Shown here piece after piece: positions 22,681 to 30,458 of a DNA stretch of 64,000 bases. The DNA is from Candidatus Woesebacteria bacterium (lineage in GTDB: Bacteria > Patescibacteriota > Microgenomatia > UBA1406 > GWC2-37-13), in contig JAGQLS010000002.1 of assembly GCA_020429045.1 (NCBI GenBank), forward strand, positions 96,519-160,518, read 5' to 3'. The position numbers were made by a program, and so were the translations under genes. Position 1 is the stretch's first letter. The number at the start of each line of letters is the position of its first letter. The notes beneath the pieces were generated by a model. That model searched no databases. It had not been told where the DNA came from and saw nothing but the letters and a program-made list of their open reading frames with translations.

Positions 22681-23443
22681 AATACTATCCCAGAACTTCT
22701 TCTACGATCGCATGCTTGTTGCCAAGCTGGTGCGCAACTCTTTAATTGACACAAACGATACAGTTTTAGAAATCGGTGCAGGTACTGGCATCATCACGCG
22801 GGAGCTTGTTCGACGTGCAAAACACGTTATCGCGGTTGAAATCGACCCCAATCTTGTTACTCTGCTCAGACGAGAATTTCGTCACGTCTCAAATCTTTCG
22901 ATTATCCATCACGACATTCTTACGTATCGTCTGCCCGAGGGGCAGTATAAAGTATTTGCCAATATTCCGTTTTCCATTGAAGGTAAAATCATCCGTAAAC
23001 TTGTGAGAGCAAAATATCCTCCCATAGATAGTTATTTGGTTATGCGTCGAGATCTTGCAATGCGTTTAGGCGGATTGTCACACGAGTCTATGTTTTCGAT
23101 TATGTACAAACCATGGTATGCTTTTTGCCCCTTTCACCGGTTTAATGGTACCGATTTTGTTCCGCACGTAAAAATACAGGCAGTTCTTTTTCGCGCGCTG
23201 CAAAGAAAACATCCATTACTACCACTGGTTGAGCAAAAACTTTATCACCGATTTGTTCGCCAAGGATTTACTGGCGGAAAGAAAATTGATTACAATCTCA
23301 AAAAAGTGTTTACCCATACACAACTGAAGTTGCTCGCACAAAAGTATGGATTTGATAGAAAGAGTAAGCCAAGCGTATTGACCCTCAATCAATGGTTGAA
23401 GATATATGACTTTAGCAAAAAAACATTAAGCAAAAAGCCTTAA
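22661..23443 (+). CDS. rRNA adenine N6-methyltransferase, Erm/KsgA family
   Basis: 260 residues. LSQNFFYD at the N-terminus, SAM motif I VLEIGAGTGIITRELV, the acidic end of motif II IAVEIDPNL, HHDIL, and motif IV FANIPFSIEG place it in the family that mono- or dimethylates rRNA adenines. NIPF and the C-terminal TLNQW(LK) region look more like Erm (23S A2058, macrolide resistance) than KsgA (16S A1518/A1519), but this is not certain. Its start is sequestered in a hairpin (see leader). The 3' end overlaps a convergent toxin pseudogene by 18 nt. Confidence 0.78.
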   Translation: MYKHRRRILSQNFFYDRMLVAKLVRNSLIDTNDTVLEIGAGTGIITRELVRRAKHVIAVEIDPNLVTLLRREFRHVSNLSIIHHDILTYRLPEGQYKVFANIPFSIEGKIIRKLVRAKYPPIDSYLVMRRDLAMRLGGLSHESMFSIMYKPWYAFCPFHRFNGTDFVPHVKIQAVLFRALQRKHPLLPLVEQKLYHRFVRQGFTGGKKIDYNLKKVFTHTQLKLLAQKYGFDRKSKPSVLTLNQWLKIYDFSKKTLSKKP

Positions 23444-23817
23444 TCCATTCCTTTTGTAGACGGTAGCAAATGAGAGAATATATTCAATTCCTCTATCTTT
23501 TGCAATAGCGATATTCATGCAGTCAGTATAAGACACTCTATTATTTTTTTTGAAAATAAGGAAGGTTTTTTGCGCGAGTTTTGCCGTCGGATATATTATG
23601 TTGACGCGCTCTTGTTGAAGTGTTTTGTAAAATTTCTGAGCTGTTTTGTTTTTTCCAAAATAGGTAGTTTTGTTATTACATCATCAACAACATCGTGGGT
23701 AGTAATAACAATCTCCTTTTTGATATCGATTTTTTTAATCAAATCTACGCATCGCTGGTGGTGAGCATCATTTTTAAGATAAAGGCCTATAAAGAAGTCT
23801 GCGTCGGCAAGTATCAT
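23426..23817 (-). pseudogene. PIN-domain toxin, frameshifted
   Basis: The first frame gives MILADADFFIGLYLKNDAHH and continues through a PIN core to LRNFTKHFNK, then stops at about 23596. The neighbouring frame continues as ERVNIIYPTAKLAQKTF and VSYTDCMNIAIAKDRGIEYI, ending NGLRLFA with TAA at 23428-23426. The two pieces make one PIN domain with all acidic positions, so a single-base indel near 23620 inactivated it. The start overlaps the antitoxin stop as ATGA. Confidence 0.75.
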
Positions 23818-24056
23818 AGCGCACTTTTACCATATAAATATTCATCGTTTGTGCTTGCATCAGACGGGATAGATTTATCGTATACTGCATCTTTTGCCAT
23901 ATCCATAAGGATGTCTGTATTTGTCTTTTTCTTTTTATACATGAGTTTTTCTAGCGCTTTTCGGACAAGGGCAGAAAGAGAAAGGCCTTCTTTTTCAGCT
24001 TGCATTTTGACAAGTTCGTACAGTTCTGGAGTTAATAGTGTTTGTGTTCTTATCAT
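23814..24056 (-). CDS. Ribbon-helix-helix antitoxin of the second PIN module
   Basis: 80 residues: MIRTQTLLTPELYELVKMQA and EGLSLSALVRKALEKLM give an RHH DNA-binding domain, followed by a toxin-binding tail (ILMDMAKDAVYDKS). It overlaps the toxin start by 4 nt. With the toxin broken it may survive as an orphan repressor. Confidence 0.8.
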   Translation of the reverse strand: MIRTQTLLTPELYELVKMQAEKEGLSLSALVRKALEKLMYKKKKTNTDILMDMAKDAVYDKSIPSDASTNDEYLYGKSAL

Positions 24057-24063
24057 GCGTTAA

Positions 24064-24085
24064 ATTATACACATTGTGTAATATG
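24064..24085 (-). promoter_or_regulatory. -10 box and operator-like repeat of the second PIN module
   Basis: Minus strand TATAAT (24069-24064) lies 7 nt before ATG 24056. Directly upstream and abutting it is TTACACAATGTGTAT, an inverted repeat of TACACA/TGTGTA around one base, which fits an RHH operator. Confidence 0.55.
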
Positions 24086-24089
24086 TATG

Positions 24090-24956
24090 TCAGGAATACA
24101 ATGTAGCCTGCCAGTGGGGATCTTGCTCAACTTTCAAGTCCAAAAAAACCTTTTTGTTTGTCGCAAGAGCGATTTCTTTTCGTGCATAACTGCCGATTTC
24201 TTTAATTTTTCTTCCTGCTTTGCCGATGAGCATGCCTTTGTGTCGCTCGTTGGTCGTCAAAATTCGCGCTTTGATATACAATGTTTTATCTTTGCGCTCT
24301 TCGATTGCGTCGACAATCGCGGTTGTTGAATAGGGAATCTCTTCGCCCATCATGAGAAACACTTTTTCGCGGATCAGCTCGGCAATAAATGTCTTGCTAT
24401 CGATGTTGAGTACGGGATGCACCACATCAATTGGCGTTTGATTAGGTTCCTGTTCGGGTAATAGTTCAAAAATACGATCTAAGAGTGGTTTAACATGCTG
24501 TTGTTTGAGTGCAGAAATGGTAAAAACGTCGCTAAATTCATCTTTAAGGAATGCGTATTGTGGCATAAAATAAGGCTTTTCCTTTTCTTTTGTGTTGAAA
24601 ACGAGAATCACTGGGCACTCTAACTTACGCACGATACCCAAAACATTTGCCTCCTCAAAGTCTCGTTTGCGCGTGGGGTCAATCATGTAGATGGCAATAT
24701 CGACATGGTCGTGTATGGCTTGCACAGTCTGTTCGTTGATTTTTTTGACCATCGGATCATTGACTCCTTCAAATATGCCTGGGGTGTCGGTGAAAATAAT
24801 GGTGCCTCGCTCGTCTTCGTACAATCCTTGGATGGGGAAGCGGGTGGTTTGCGGTTTGGGTGAAGTGATAGCTACTTTTTGCCCCACAACATTATTGACA
24901 AAGGTAGATTTGCCAACATTGGGTCTGCCCAAAAGCAGTACGGTGCCTTTTTTCAT
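24090..24956 (-). CDS. era: GTPase Era
   Basis: 288 residues, the usual Era length. G1 GRPNVGKS, switch I T in PQTTRFPIQG, G3 DTPG, and a C-terminal KH domain with GMLIGKAGRKIKEIG that binds the 3' end of 16S rRNA during 30S assembly. The G4 position reads FNTKEKEK instead of NKxD, an unusual form of the guanine-specificity loop. The -10 box TGATACAAT lies 6 nt before the ATG (minus strand, 24968-24963), another leaderless start. Confidence 0.93.
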   Translation of the reverse strand: MKKGTVLLLGRPNVGKSTFVNNVVGQKVAITSPKPQTTRFPIQGLYEDERGTIIFTDTPGIFEGVNDPMVKKINEQTVQAIHDHVDIAIYMIDPTRKRDFEEANVLGIVRKLECPVILVFNTKEKEKPYFMPQYAFLKDEFSDVFTISALKQQHVKPLLDRIFELLPEQEPNQTPIDVVHPVLNIDSKTFIAELIREKVFLMMGEEIPYSTTAIVDAIEERKDKTLYIKARILTTNERHKGMLIGKAGRKIKEIGSYARKEIALATNKKVFLDLKVEQDPHWQATLYS

Positions 24957-24991
24957 GCGGTTATTGTATCACAAATGGCTTGATTTGGCGA

Positions 24992-25513
24992 TCATTCTAC
25001 GATTAGCGTACCGACCATACCCATGGCGCGATGGTTGCCTACAGCACAATAGTATTCGAATGTACCGACGCGATCTGCGACAAATTCGATGGTTTCCGAT
25101 TCGCCTGCACCGAGAATATCAGTTTTGGCATTGTCAAATTCGTCAAGCACAAAATTGTGGTTTCCTTCGACGCTTTTGAATACAATTTTTACGGTATCGC
25201 CCTTATTTACGGTAATTTCTGCCGGATCAAAGGAAAAGTTTTGTCCAGTGATTTCAAAAGTTTTTACTTGTTTATCGTCCATCATGGCGCCTTCCTCACC
25301 CTCCATCATGGTGTCTCCATCTTCTTTCATCATTGCATCGCTTGTTTCTTCTCCTTCCATCATAGTATCTTGTGTACCCGTTTCCTTCATCATTGTTTCT
25401 TCGCTTTCTGTCGTGGCTTGATCGTGTATCGTCCCATTTTGTTTAATATAGAGATAACTGCCTATTCCGACGACGGCAATTATGATTACCGCGACGAGCA
25501 TATTTTTGTTCAT
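24992..25513 (-). CDS. Membrane-anchored cupredoxin with Met-rich linker
   Basis: 173 residues. An N-terminal membrane anchor (about residues 5-24) is followed by an acidic linker with repeated METxxTMMEGEE-like units rich in Met, which could hold Cu(I). The cupredoxin domain (about 80-173) carries type 1 copper ligands: His in EGNHNFVLDE, then YYCAVGNHRAMGM giving Cys, His and Met. It would act outside the cytoplasmic membrane in electron transfer or copper handling. No partner oxidase is nearby. Confidence 0.85.
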   Translation of the reverse strand: MNKNMLVAVIIIAVVGIGSYLYIKQNGTIHDQATTESEETMMKETGTQDTMMEGEETSDAMMKEDGDTMMEGEEGAMMDDKQVKTFEITGQNFSFDPAEITVNKGDTVKIVFKSVEGNHNFVLDEFDNAKTDILGAGESETIEFVADRVGTFEYYCAVGNHRAMGMVGTLIVE

Positions 25514-25667
25514 AATAGTTTGGAAATTGGTAATTAGGGTAAGTATAGCATATGGTGGCGCAGCAATTTTTCGTCATTATAAAAATGAATAATTCTAGCC
25601 GATTGTGTCCATAAATTGGTCTTGTTTTGGTACAATAAGCACTACAAAGCGAATGGTGTGAATATTT

Positions 25668-25710
25668 TGCCCGGTCGTCCCTGCCTCGCTATGCGAGGTA
25701 ATGGTGGACA
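25668..25710 (+). pseudogene. Broken tRNA-Gln-like copy with palindrome in the D-arm
   Basis: TGCCCGGTCGTC (25668-25679) equals the first 12 nt of the real tRNA-Gln 65 bp downstream. A 19-nt insert with hairpin CCTCGC-TAT-GCGAGG (25684-25698) follows, then TAATGGTGGACA, close to TAATGGTAGGACA of the tRNA D-arm. Nothing further matches. Confidence 0.55.
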
Positions 25711-25732
25711 TAAGTATTGGCGCTTTTTGGTT

Positions 25733-25806
25733 TGCCCGGTCGTCTAATGGTAGGACAACGGACTTTGGATCCGTTTATCTAGGTTCGAATCCTAGCTGGG
25801 CAGCCA
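25733..25806 (+). tRNA. tRNA-Gln (anticodon TTG)
   Basis: Complete cloverleaf: acceptor TGCCCGG/CTGGGCA with one G:T, anticodon stem ACGGA/TCCGT with loop CTTTGGA (TTG), T-loop TTCGAAT, discriminator G and encoded CCA. Confidence 0.93.
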
Positions 25807-25885
25807 AGTTGCTTTAACCTCTCACAAATACAATAAATCTTGGAAGCCTGTTAGGACATCGGAACTTTATATATAATCATTACTA

Positions 25886-25960
25886 ATGAATCTCGATGAC
25901 TTCTATAAAATTTATCCTATTCAAAGAATCAATGTAAAGAAAAAAGAAGGTAATTGCTAA
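25886..25960 (+). CDS. Possible 24-residue leaderless frame
   Basis: TATAAT (25872-25877) lies 8 nt before ATG 25886, the local start architecture, but the frame MNLDDFYKIYPIQRINVKKK... ends after 24 codons. It could be the stump of a lost gene. The rest of 25807-26290 is AT-rich and shows no other gene. Confidence 0.25.
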   Translation: MNLDDFYKIYPIQRINVKKKEGNC

Positions 25961-26290
25961 AAAACATTAATGTTAATAGGTTTGTTTAATTGACCTCTAA
26001 TAATTGGTAATAAGTCATACTTTCGGTTATTGAATCTAAATTGAATCCCAGTTAAGTATAAATGAAAATATTGTTTTGGTACACCTCGCAACCTTTCCTT
26101 TCCAATATGGCGACATTCCTGTTGTTTGCCAGAAGGTTATTTGTTTCATAACATATCTTATAGCTGTATCGTATCGTCATTGCTACTGCAACCTATCTCT
26201 ACAATACAACGTTTAGACTAATCAAACAACCTATTGCTAATCTGATATACTAATTATGTTTGGCAATTACCTTTAATTAAGTAATTTATT

Positions 26291-27142
26291 ATGTCCTGGA
26301 TATATTTAACAATGGGGTCAGTATTTTTCTTTACGTCATTGAACTTGCTTCAAAGAGTTCTTGCAGTAGATAGTAAAAATCCAAGAGCAATGGCGATTGT
26401 ATTTAATGCCATCGCTGCCTTGATAGCATTATTAATTTTTACTGTGTCGGGTTCATTTAAAGATTTTGCTCTTCCAACAGCACCCAAAGCCTGGATTGCT
26501 CTACTTATAGCTTCCTTTTGTTATGCAATGTTTGAAAGGGGTCGTTTTACTGCTGCAAAATTATTAGACGCATTAGTTTTAACAACAATAGTAAACATTA
26601 GTGTTTTAATTGCATTTATTGGTTCGGTGTTTTTATACACAGAACCACTATCTTCAGACAAACTATTGGGAGGCGCACTAATAATCGGTGCATTATTTCT
26701 TGTTTCGTTTAACAATAAAACGAAAAAATCATCAAGAGAAGGCATTATTATCGCAACAGTCATTAGCATTATGTTGGGATTGGCTTGGTTGCTGGATAAA
26801 TTAGGAGCGCAATACTTTAACGCAAGTACATACAATATTTTCGTCTGGACTATTCCAATTGTTTTTATTTACTTTCCCCATATAAAAATCCAAGAGATTA
26901 TATCTGAATTAAAGCTTGCTTCTTGGAAAGTTTTTGTTCTAGCAGGATTAAATGTTATTGGGTACCTAATGCAATTAAAAGCATTTGAAATTACCGAAGC
27001 TACCAGAGTAATTCCAATTGTTCAGACATCAACTCTTTTTACAGTGTTAATGGGTATAGTTTTGTTAAAAGAAAGAGAACATATACCTAAAAAAATTATT
27101 GCCGGACTAATGGCTGTGGCTGGAGCGTACTTTTTGATTTAA
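26291..27142 (+). CDS. EamA/DMT-family transporter
   Basis: 283 residues with ten hydrophobic segments arranged as two five-helix halves, each matching the EamA repeat (first half ending FLYTEPLSSDKLLGGALIIG, second half ending VLLKEREHIPKKIIAGLMAV). Members of the drug/metabolite transporter superfamily export amino acids, nucleotide sugars or other metabolites through the inner membrane. The substrate cannot be read from sequence. Confidence 0.85.
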   Translation: MSWIYLTMGSVFFFTSLNLLQRVLAVDSKNPRAMAIVFNAIAALIALLIFTVSGSFKDFALPTAPKAWIALLIASFCYAMFERGRFTAAKLLDALVLTTIVNISVLIAFIGSVFLYTEPLSSDKLLGGALIIGALFLVSFNNKTKKSSREGIIIATVISIMLGLAWLLDKLGAQYFNASTYNIFVWTIPIVFIYFPHIKIQEIISELKLASWKVFVLAGLNVIGYLMQLKAFEITEATRVIPIVQTSTLFTVLMGIVLLKEREHIPKKIIAGLMAVAGAYFLI

Positions 27143-27321
27143 TTGAATGCTGGTATAAAAGTAGGTTCGTCCAGACTTGTTATTAAGGTTCTAACTCTGT
27201 CCACGGTTTGCAGCACATTCGGATTTGAAGCATACAAATGCTCTAGTTGGCTTGTTATATCGGCATTTTCTTTTGGTTCGAACCTCAGAGGAATAATATT
27301 ACAAATCAACACAAATAAATC

Positions 27322-27933
27322 ATGGATACAGAATTTAACTCTCCAACAACTCAGTCTGAACCGAACACCCTGCCAGTGAGTGAAAAGCAACAGAATGTAA
27401 GTGCTCTCAGAGATTTGGCTAGTAGTATAAAGGCAAATAAAGAGAAAGGAGTAGTTGTTTTAGTCGTGGGTGCCTGGGGGGTAGGAAAAACTACTTTGGG
27501 AAAAACATTGTCTAGTTTTTCAGATGGAGTTTATTTAGATGGAGACAAGCAAGGAGACTTTGAAATGATAAAAGAAAGACTGCATGGCAATATTTCTCCA
27601 GGGAGCTACACAGTTGTTGGTAAAAGTTTTGCAGAAAAATGGGCTCCAGAGGAAACTATTCGTCAACTACAACAAGATGGCAAATTGGTTATTGTAAATC
27701 TGACCGCAAATGAAGATACTAGAATGGAAAATATGTATATGAGGGCGGAGGGATATAAGCCACACAGTAATTATGATGTTGAAAGAACAAGGAAACGCAT
27801 TCAAGAAAGTCCAGATTATCGAACACCTCTTGCAGATTTTGTACTAAATTTTAATAAAGAAGCTAGACCAACTATGGAGGAAGTTTCAGAATTATTGAGA
27901 TCTGAATTATCAGTACCACCTCCTGAAGTATAA
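27322..27933 (+). CDS. P-loop NTPase, nucleotide-kinase-like
   Basis: 203 residues. A Walker A motif GAWGVGKTT near residue 50 is followed by DGVYLDGDKQGD, LVIVNLTANEDTR at the Walker B position, and an adenylate/uridine-kinase-like C-terminal helical part. The N-terminal 35 residues look disordered. No signal peptide. Substrate and partners unknown. It has no promoter with the common leaderless spacing, and lies in AT-rich DNA between the EamA and VOC genes. Confidence 0.6.
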   Translation: MDTEFNSPTTQSEPNTLPVSEKQQNVSALRDLASSIKANKEKGVVVLVVGAWGVGKTTLGKTLSSFSDGVYLDGDKQGDFEMIKERLHGNISPGSYTVVGKSFAEKWAPEETIRQLQQDGKLVIVNLTANEDTRMENMYMRAEGYKPHSNYDVERTRKRIQESPDYRTPLADFVLNFNKEARPTMEEVSELLRSELSVPPPEV

Positions 27934-28249
27934 TATCACCCATGATGATACAAATACAAAGCTCTAATCTGTTTCAGTTCTGGCAGCATGGAAGCACTAG
28001 ATAGTCTTCTCGGTTATTTTACCAATGAGCGTTGCACTTCGTTTTAGAACTCGCGATATTTCAATATTCATTTTGAGTCTTTGTTTGTGTTAAATGACCG
28101 CGACTCTATCATATTTCTTATTACTTCAAGTCTTTAATAGGTTTCAGTTTTCAAGGGTGCACAAAAATAGTAAGAAATAAATTTTTTAATATTGAAATCT
28201 TTATTATTGATGATTATTTAAAAGGTCGCTATTGATAAACAATATAAAA
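27934..28249. other. Non-coding stretch
   Basis: About 315 bp between the P-loop and VOC genes. I see no open frame with a recognisable product, no strong hairpin and no repeat array; CTGTTTCAGTT and GGTTTCAGTT occur once each but do not form a periodic pattern. Confidence 0.4.
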
Positions 28250-28259
28250 ACAGTATAGT
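28241..28259 (+). promoter_or_regulatory. Promoter of the VOC gene
   Basis: TTGATA (28232-28237) and TATAGT (28254-28259) are 16 bp apart, and ATG 28266 follows after 6 nt: leaderless. Confidence 0.55.
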
Positions 28260-28265
28260 TATTTT

Positions 28266-28655
28266 ATGAATCTCAACGCAGTCGGTGTCACTTCAAGCAA
28301 CATCAAAAAAACCGTACAATTTTATACACTTCTCGGGTTGCAGTTCCCGGCGTTTGCTGACGATGAAGGTCATGCGGAAACCACGGTTTCCGACACTTCT
28401 GCCAAACTCATGATCGACACGAAAGAAATCGTCAAGCAGATTATCGGCGAAGATCCTGTTCCGGGAAATCATTCTTCCTTTGCTATAGAATACGATACGC
28501 CAGCCGAAGTGGATGCTGTAGCGGAAAAAGTCCGTGCGGCAGACTTTACTGTTGTTAAGGAACCGTGGGATGCACTTTGGGGGCAGCGCTATTGCCTAGT
28601 TAGAGACCCAGATGGTTATATGGTCGATCTATACGCAGCATTGAAGAAGGCATAG
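28266..28655 (+). CDS. VOC (glyoxalase/bleomycin-resistance-like) protein
   Basis: 129 residues forming two beta-alpha-beta-beta-beta modules: MNLNAVGVTSSNIKKTVQFY at the start, PGNHSSFAIEYDTPAEVDAV in the middle and LVRDPDGYMVDLYA at the end. The final Asp-rich segment matches the metal-binding region of the superfamily, but His at the first metal position is not evident. It could be an enzyme or a binding protein; function open. Confidence 0.8.
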   Translation: MNLNAVGVTSSNIKKTVQFYTLLGLQFPAFADDEGHAETTVSDTSAKLMIDTKEIVKQIIGEDPVPGNHSSFAIEYDTPAEVDAVAEKVRAADFTVVKEPWDALWGQRYCLVRDPDGYMVDLYAALKKA

Positions 28656-28677
28656 CTTCCTTGGTACACTACGTATC

Positions 28678-28821
28678 ATGACGAAACGACAAGCGTTTTT
28701 TGTATTGTTTTTTCTGGCTGTTGGTATGATATTTTGTCTCCAGAGGAAGAAAAAAGTTCGATCTCTTCCGCCTGCCGATTCAGTTTCCGGCGCAGAAAGT
28801 GATTATTGCAATATCCTATAG
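28678..28821 (+). CDS. Small membrane protein
   Basis: 47 residues: a short basic start (MTKRQ), one hydrophobic helix (AFFVLFFLAVGMIFCL), then a basic-polar tail. TACACT (28665-28670) is 7 nt before the ATG, which is the local promoter spacing, so I think the gene is real although no family is recognised. It is followed by a terminator-like hairpin. Confidence 0.5.
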   Translation: MTKRQAFFVLFFLAVGMIFCLQRKKKVRSLPPADSVSGAESDYCNIL

Positions 28822-28831
28822 GTTTACATGG

Positions 28832-28863
28832 TATAATGGGAGATTGTCCTAACAATCTTTTTT
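28832..28863 (+). terminator. Terminator-like hairpin overlapping a promoter
   Basis: AGATTGT-CCTA-ACAATCT (28841-28858) followed by a T run to 28863 would end transcription from the small upstream gene. TGGTATAAT (28829-28837) just before it would start new transcripts inside the hairpin, which then cannot fold, so the downstream gene is read. Confidence 0.6.
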
Positions 28864-28882
28864 AATCTAACGAATAGTTACC

Positions 28883-29596
28883 ATGGAAAACTCAGAATTT
28901 AATTTCTTTCATTATTTTTTAGCAGCCAGAAAATACGTTCTCGATGTTTCTGAGCTTGAGAGGAGGAGTCTTAATACAAGAGGAAAACCATATCCTCATT
29001 TCAATACTTCGCTTGAAGACTATAATCGTTCCTTCATTCAAGTATTTGATGGGCCATTATCATCGTTTTTAAACGAAAGGAAACAAAGATTTGGTTTTGT
29101 TTCAACGTTGGACGTCATGGGTCAAGGGGCTTTTGACGACGACCACGCATTAGATTTGCAAACCGCAATAACATTAAATGAATTTCGACCTAAAGAACAA
29201 ATTAATGATGACACTACAAGAAATTGTCATGTTATTGCTGGCAATATTTTCTCTGGGGCAACGTGGAGAAGAGCAACAAATTTACTTCATGCACATAACA
29301 ATTCACCTTTGGGTTACGATCTTATTATATTGCGCCCAGCCGATGCGGGTTGGCGAGATATCAATATTGGGTCAAGTGACGACGAAGATGGTTACGCAAA
29401 ACATATGGAATGTTTGATAGTGAGGAAAGCGTTAAAATTATTGCACCCAGCAGGTGGTATGGCATTGATTCAATACATTTATGGTGATTGGATGAACGAT
29501 TTGAACTCAGGTAAAGATTTTCAATTACAAACGGGACCAATTATTGTACATAATCAAGTTCAAGGTCAAGCAGCTTGTATAGTAAGAAACTATTAA
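28883..29596 (+). CDS. Methyltransferase-like protein (FtsJ-like, uncertain)
   Basis: 237 residues. GFVSTLDVMGQGAFDD may be a SAM-binding loop (motif I), GYDLIILRPADAGWRDI a motif IV strand, and VRKALKLLHPAGGMALIQYI the strand after it, the layout of a Rossmann methyltransferase. The usual GxGxG is degenerate, so it may be inactive or divergent. AT-rich, in an accessory segment with other transferase genes. Confidence 0.5.
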   Translation: MENSEFNFFHYFLAARKYVLDVSELERRSLNTRGKPYPHFNTSLEDYNRSFIQVFDGPLSSFLNERKQRFGFVSTLDVMGQGAFDDDHALDLQTAITLNEFRPKEQINDDTTRNCHVIAGNIFSGATWRRATNLLHAHNNSPLGYDLIILRPADAGWRDINIGSSDDEDGYAKHMECLIVRKALKLLHPAGGMALIQYIYGDWMNDLNSGKDFQLQTGPIIVHNQVQGQAACIVRNY

Positions 29597-29695
29597 GTAT
29601 TGATAAAATATTTTTTAATATTTCAGATGAAGAATAGAAGTGAAGAATCTGCTTTTATTTACTGGAAAGATAAATTCGGGTCAAAACCTTTCGAT

Positions 29696-30454
29696 TCAAT
29701 TTTGTTTTTTTCCTAAAAAAACTCCAACATTAAAATATTCTTCTCCAAAGTCGTTTTGGCGAAAAGAATATCCTCCACTTTCGAATATGGGTTTCCCCAA
29801 GCGAGTTAGGGTGGTTTCTTTTAATAATTTAGCTTTACTTCCAATCAATTGAGGAACTAAACCATTACGGCGCATAAGGTCTTCCGTTTTCTCAAAACCA
29901 ATAATGTCAGAATGGGCTATAACCAACATTCCAACAGGAGATAAAAAACGATAAGAAGAAGCAATAATTTGATCGACTAACATACGCCCACTTTCTCCTC
30001 CAGAGCTTGTATGAATATGATACGTATCACTCGAATTTAGTAGTGTTTTAATTTGGCTTTTCGAGAGAGGTAGTTGAGGAGGTACAGCGATTATCAAATC
30101 AAAGGGTTGTTCTCTTTCAACAGGTTCAAAAAGACTACCCGTACGTATGCTAATCTTATGCCCTAATCTATTTAATTGGACATTTTGAGTTGCCAAAAGA
30201 ATAGCATAATGATCAACATCGGTTGCTATTATTTGTTCAATAGACGGAATAAGATTGGGCAGAACCAAGGAAATATAGCCTCTTCCGGTACCAATTTCTA
30301 GAACGCGTTTGATAGAATTAAAATTATTTTTTTTTAAAAAATTAAAAAGGCTTTGCAACAATAGGTCGCTGTAATAGTCTGAATCATTTACATTCGAATC
30401 ATGTTCTAGTTCAAGTTTTGATAGATAAGTTAAAACTGGTTTTTCATAAGTCAT
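29696..30454 (-). CDS. SAM-dependent methyltransferase
   Basis: 252 residues. SAM motif I VLEIGTGRGYISLVLPNL is near residue 47, motif II IIATDVDHYAILLA follows, and the motif IV position reads LIIAVPPQLPL, close to the (N)PPY loop of HemK/PrmC-like N-methyltransferases but without the Asn. An insert with SSGGESGRML matches the GGxDG segment of that group. Possibly a protein or small-molecule methylase. It is 4 nt from the HAD gene, so they form an operon. Confidence 0.75.
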   Translation of the reverse strand: MTYEKPVLTYLSKLELEHDSNVNDSDYYSDLLLQSLFNFLKKNNFNSIKRVLEIGTGRGYISLVLPNLIPSIEQIIATDVDHYAILLATQNVQLNRLGHKISIRTGSLFEPVEREQPFDLIIAVPPQLPLSKSQIKTLLNSSDTYHIHTSSGGESGRMLVDQIIASSYRFLSPVGMLVIAHSDIIGFEKTEDLMRRNGLVPQLIGSKAKLLKETTLTRLGKPIFESGGYSFRQNDFGEEYFNVGVFLGKKQN

Positions 30455-30458
30455 AGAT

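Noticed and set aside
27934..28250. CRISPR-like repeat (GTTTCAGTT)
   Set aside because: Only two short imperfect occurrences with no regular spacing.
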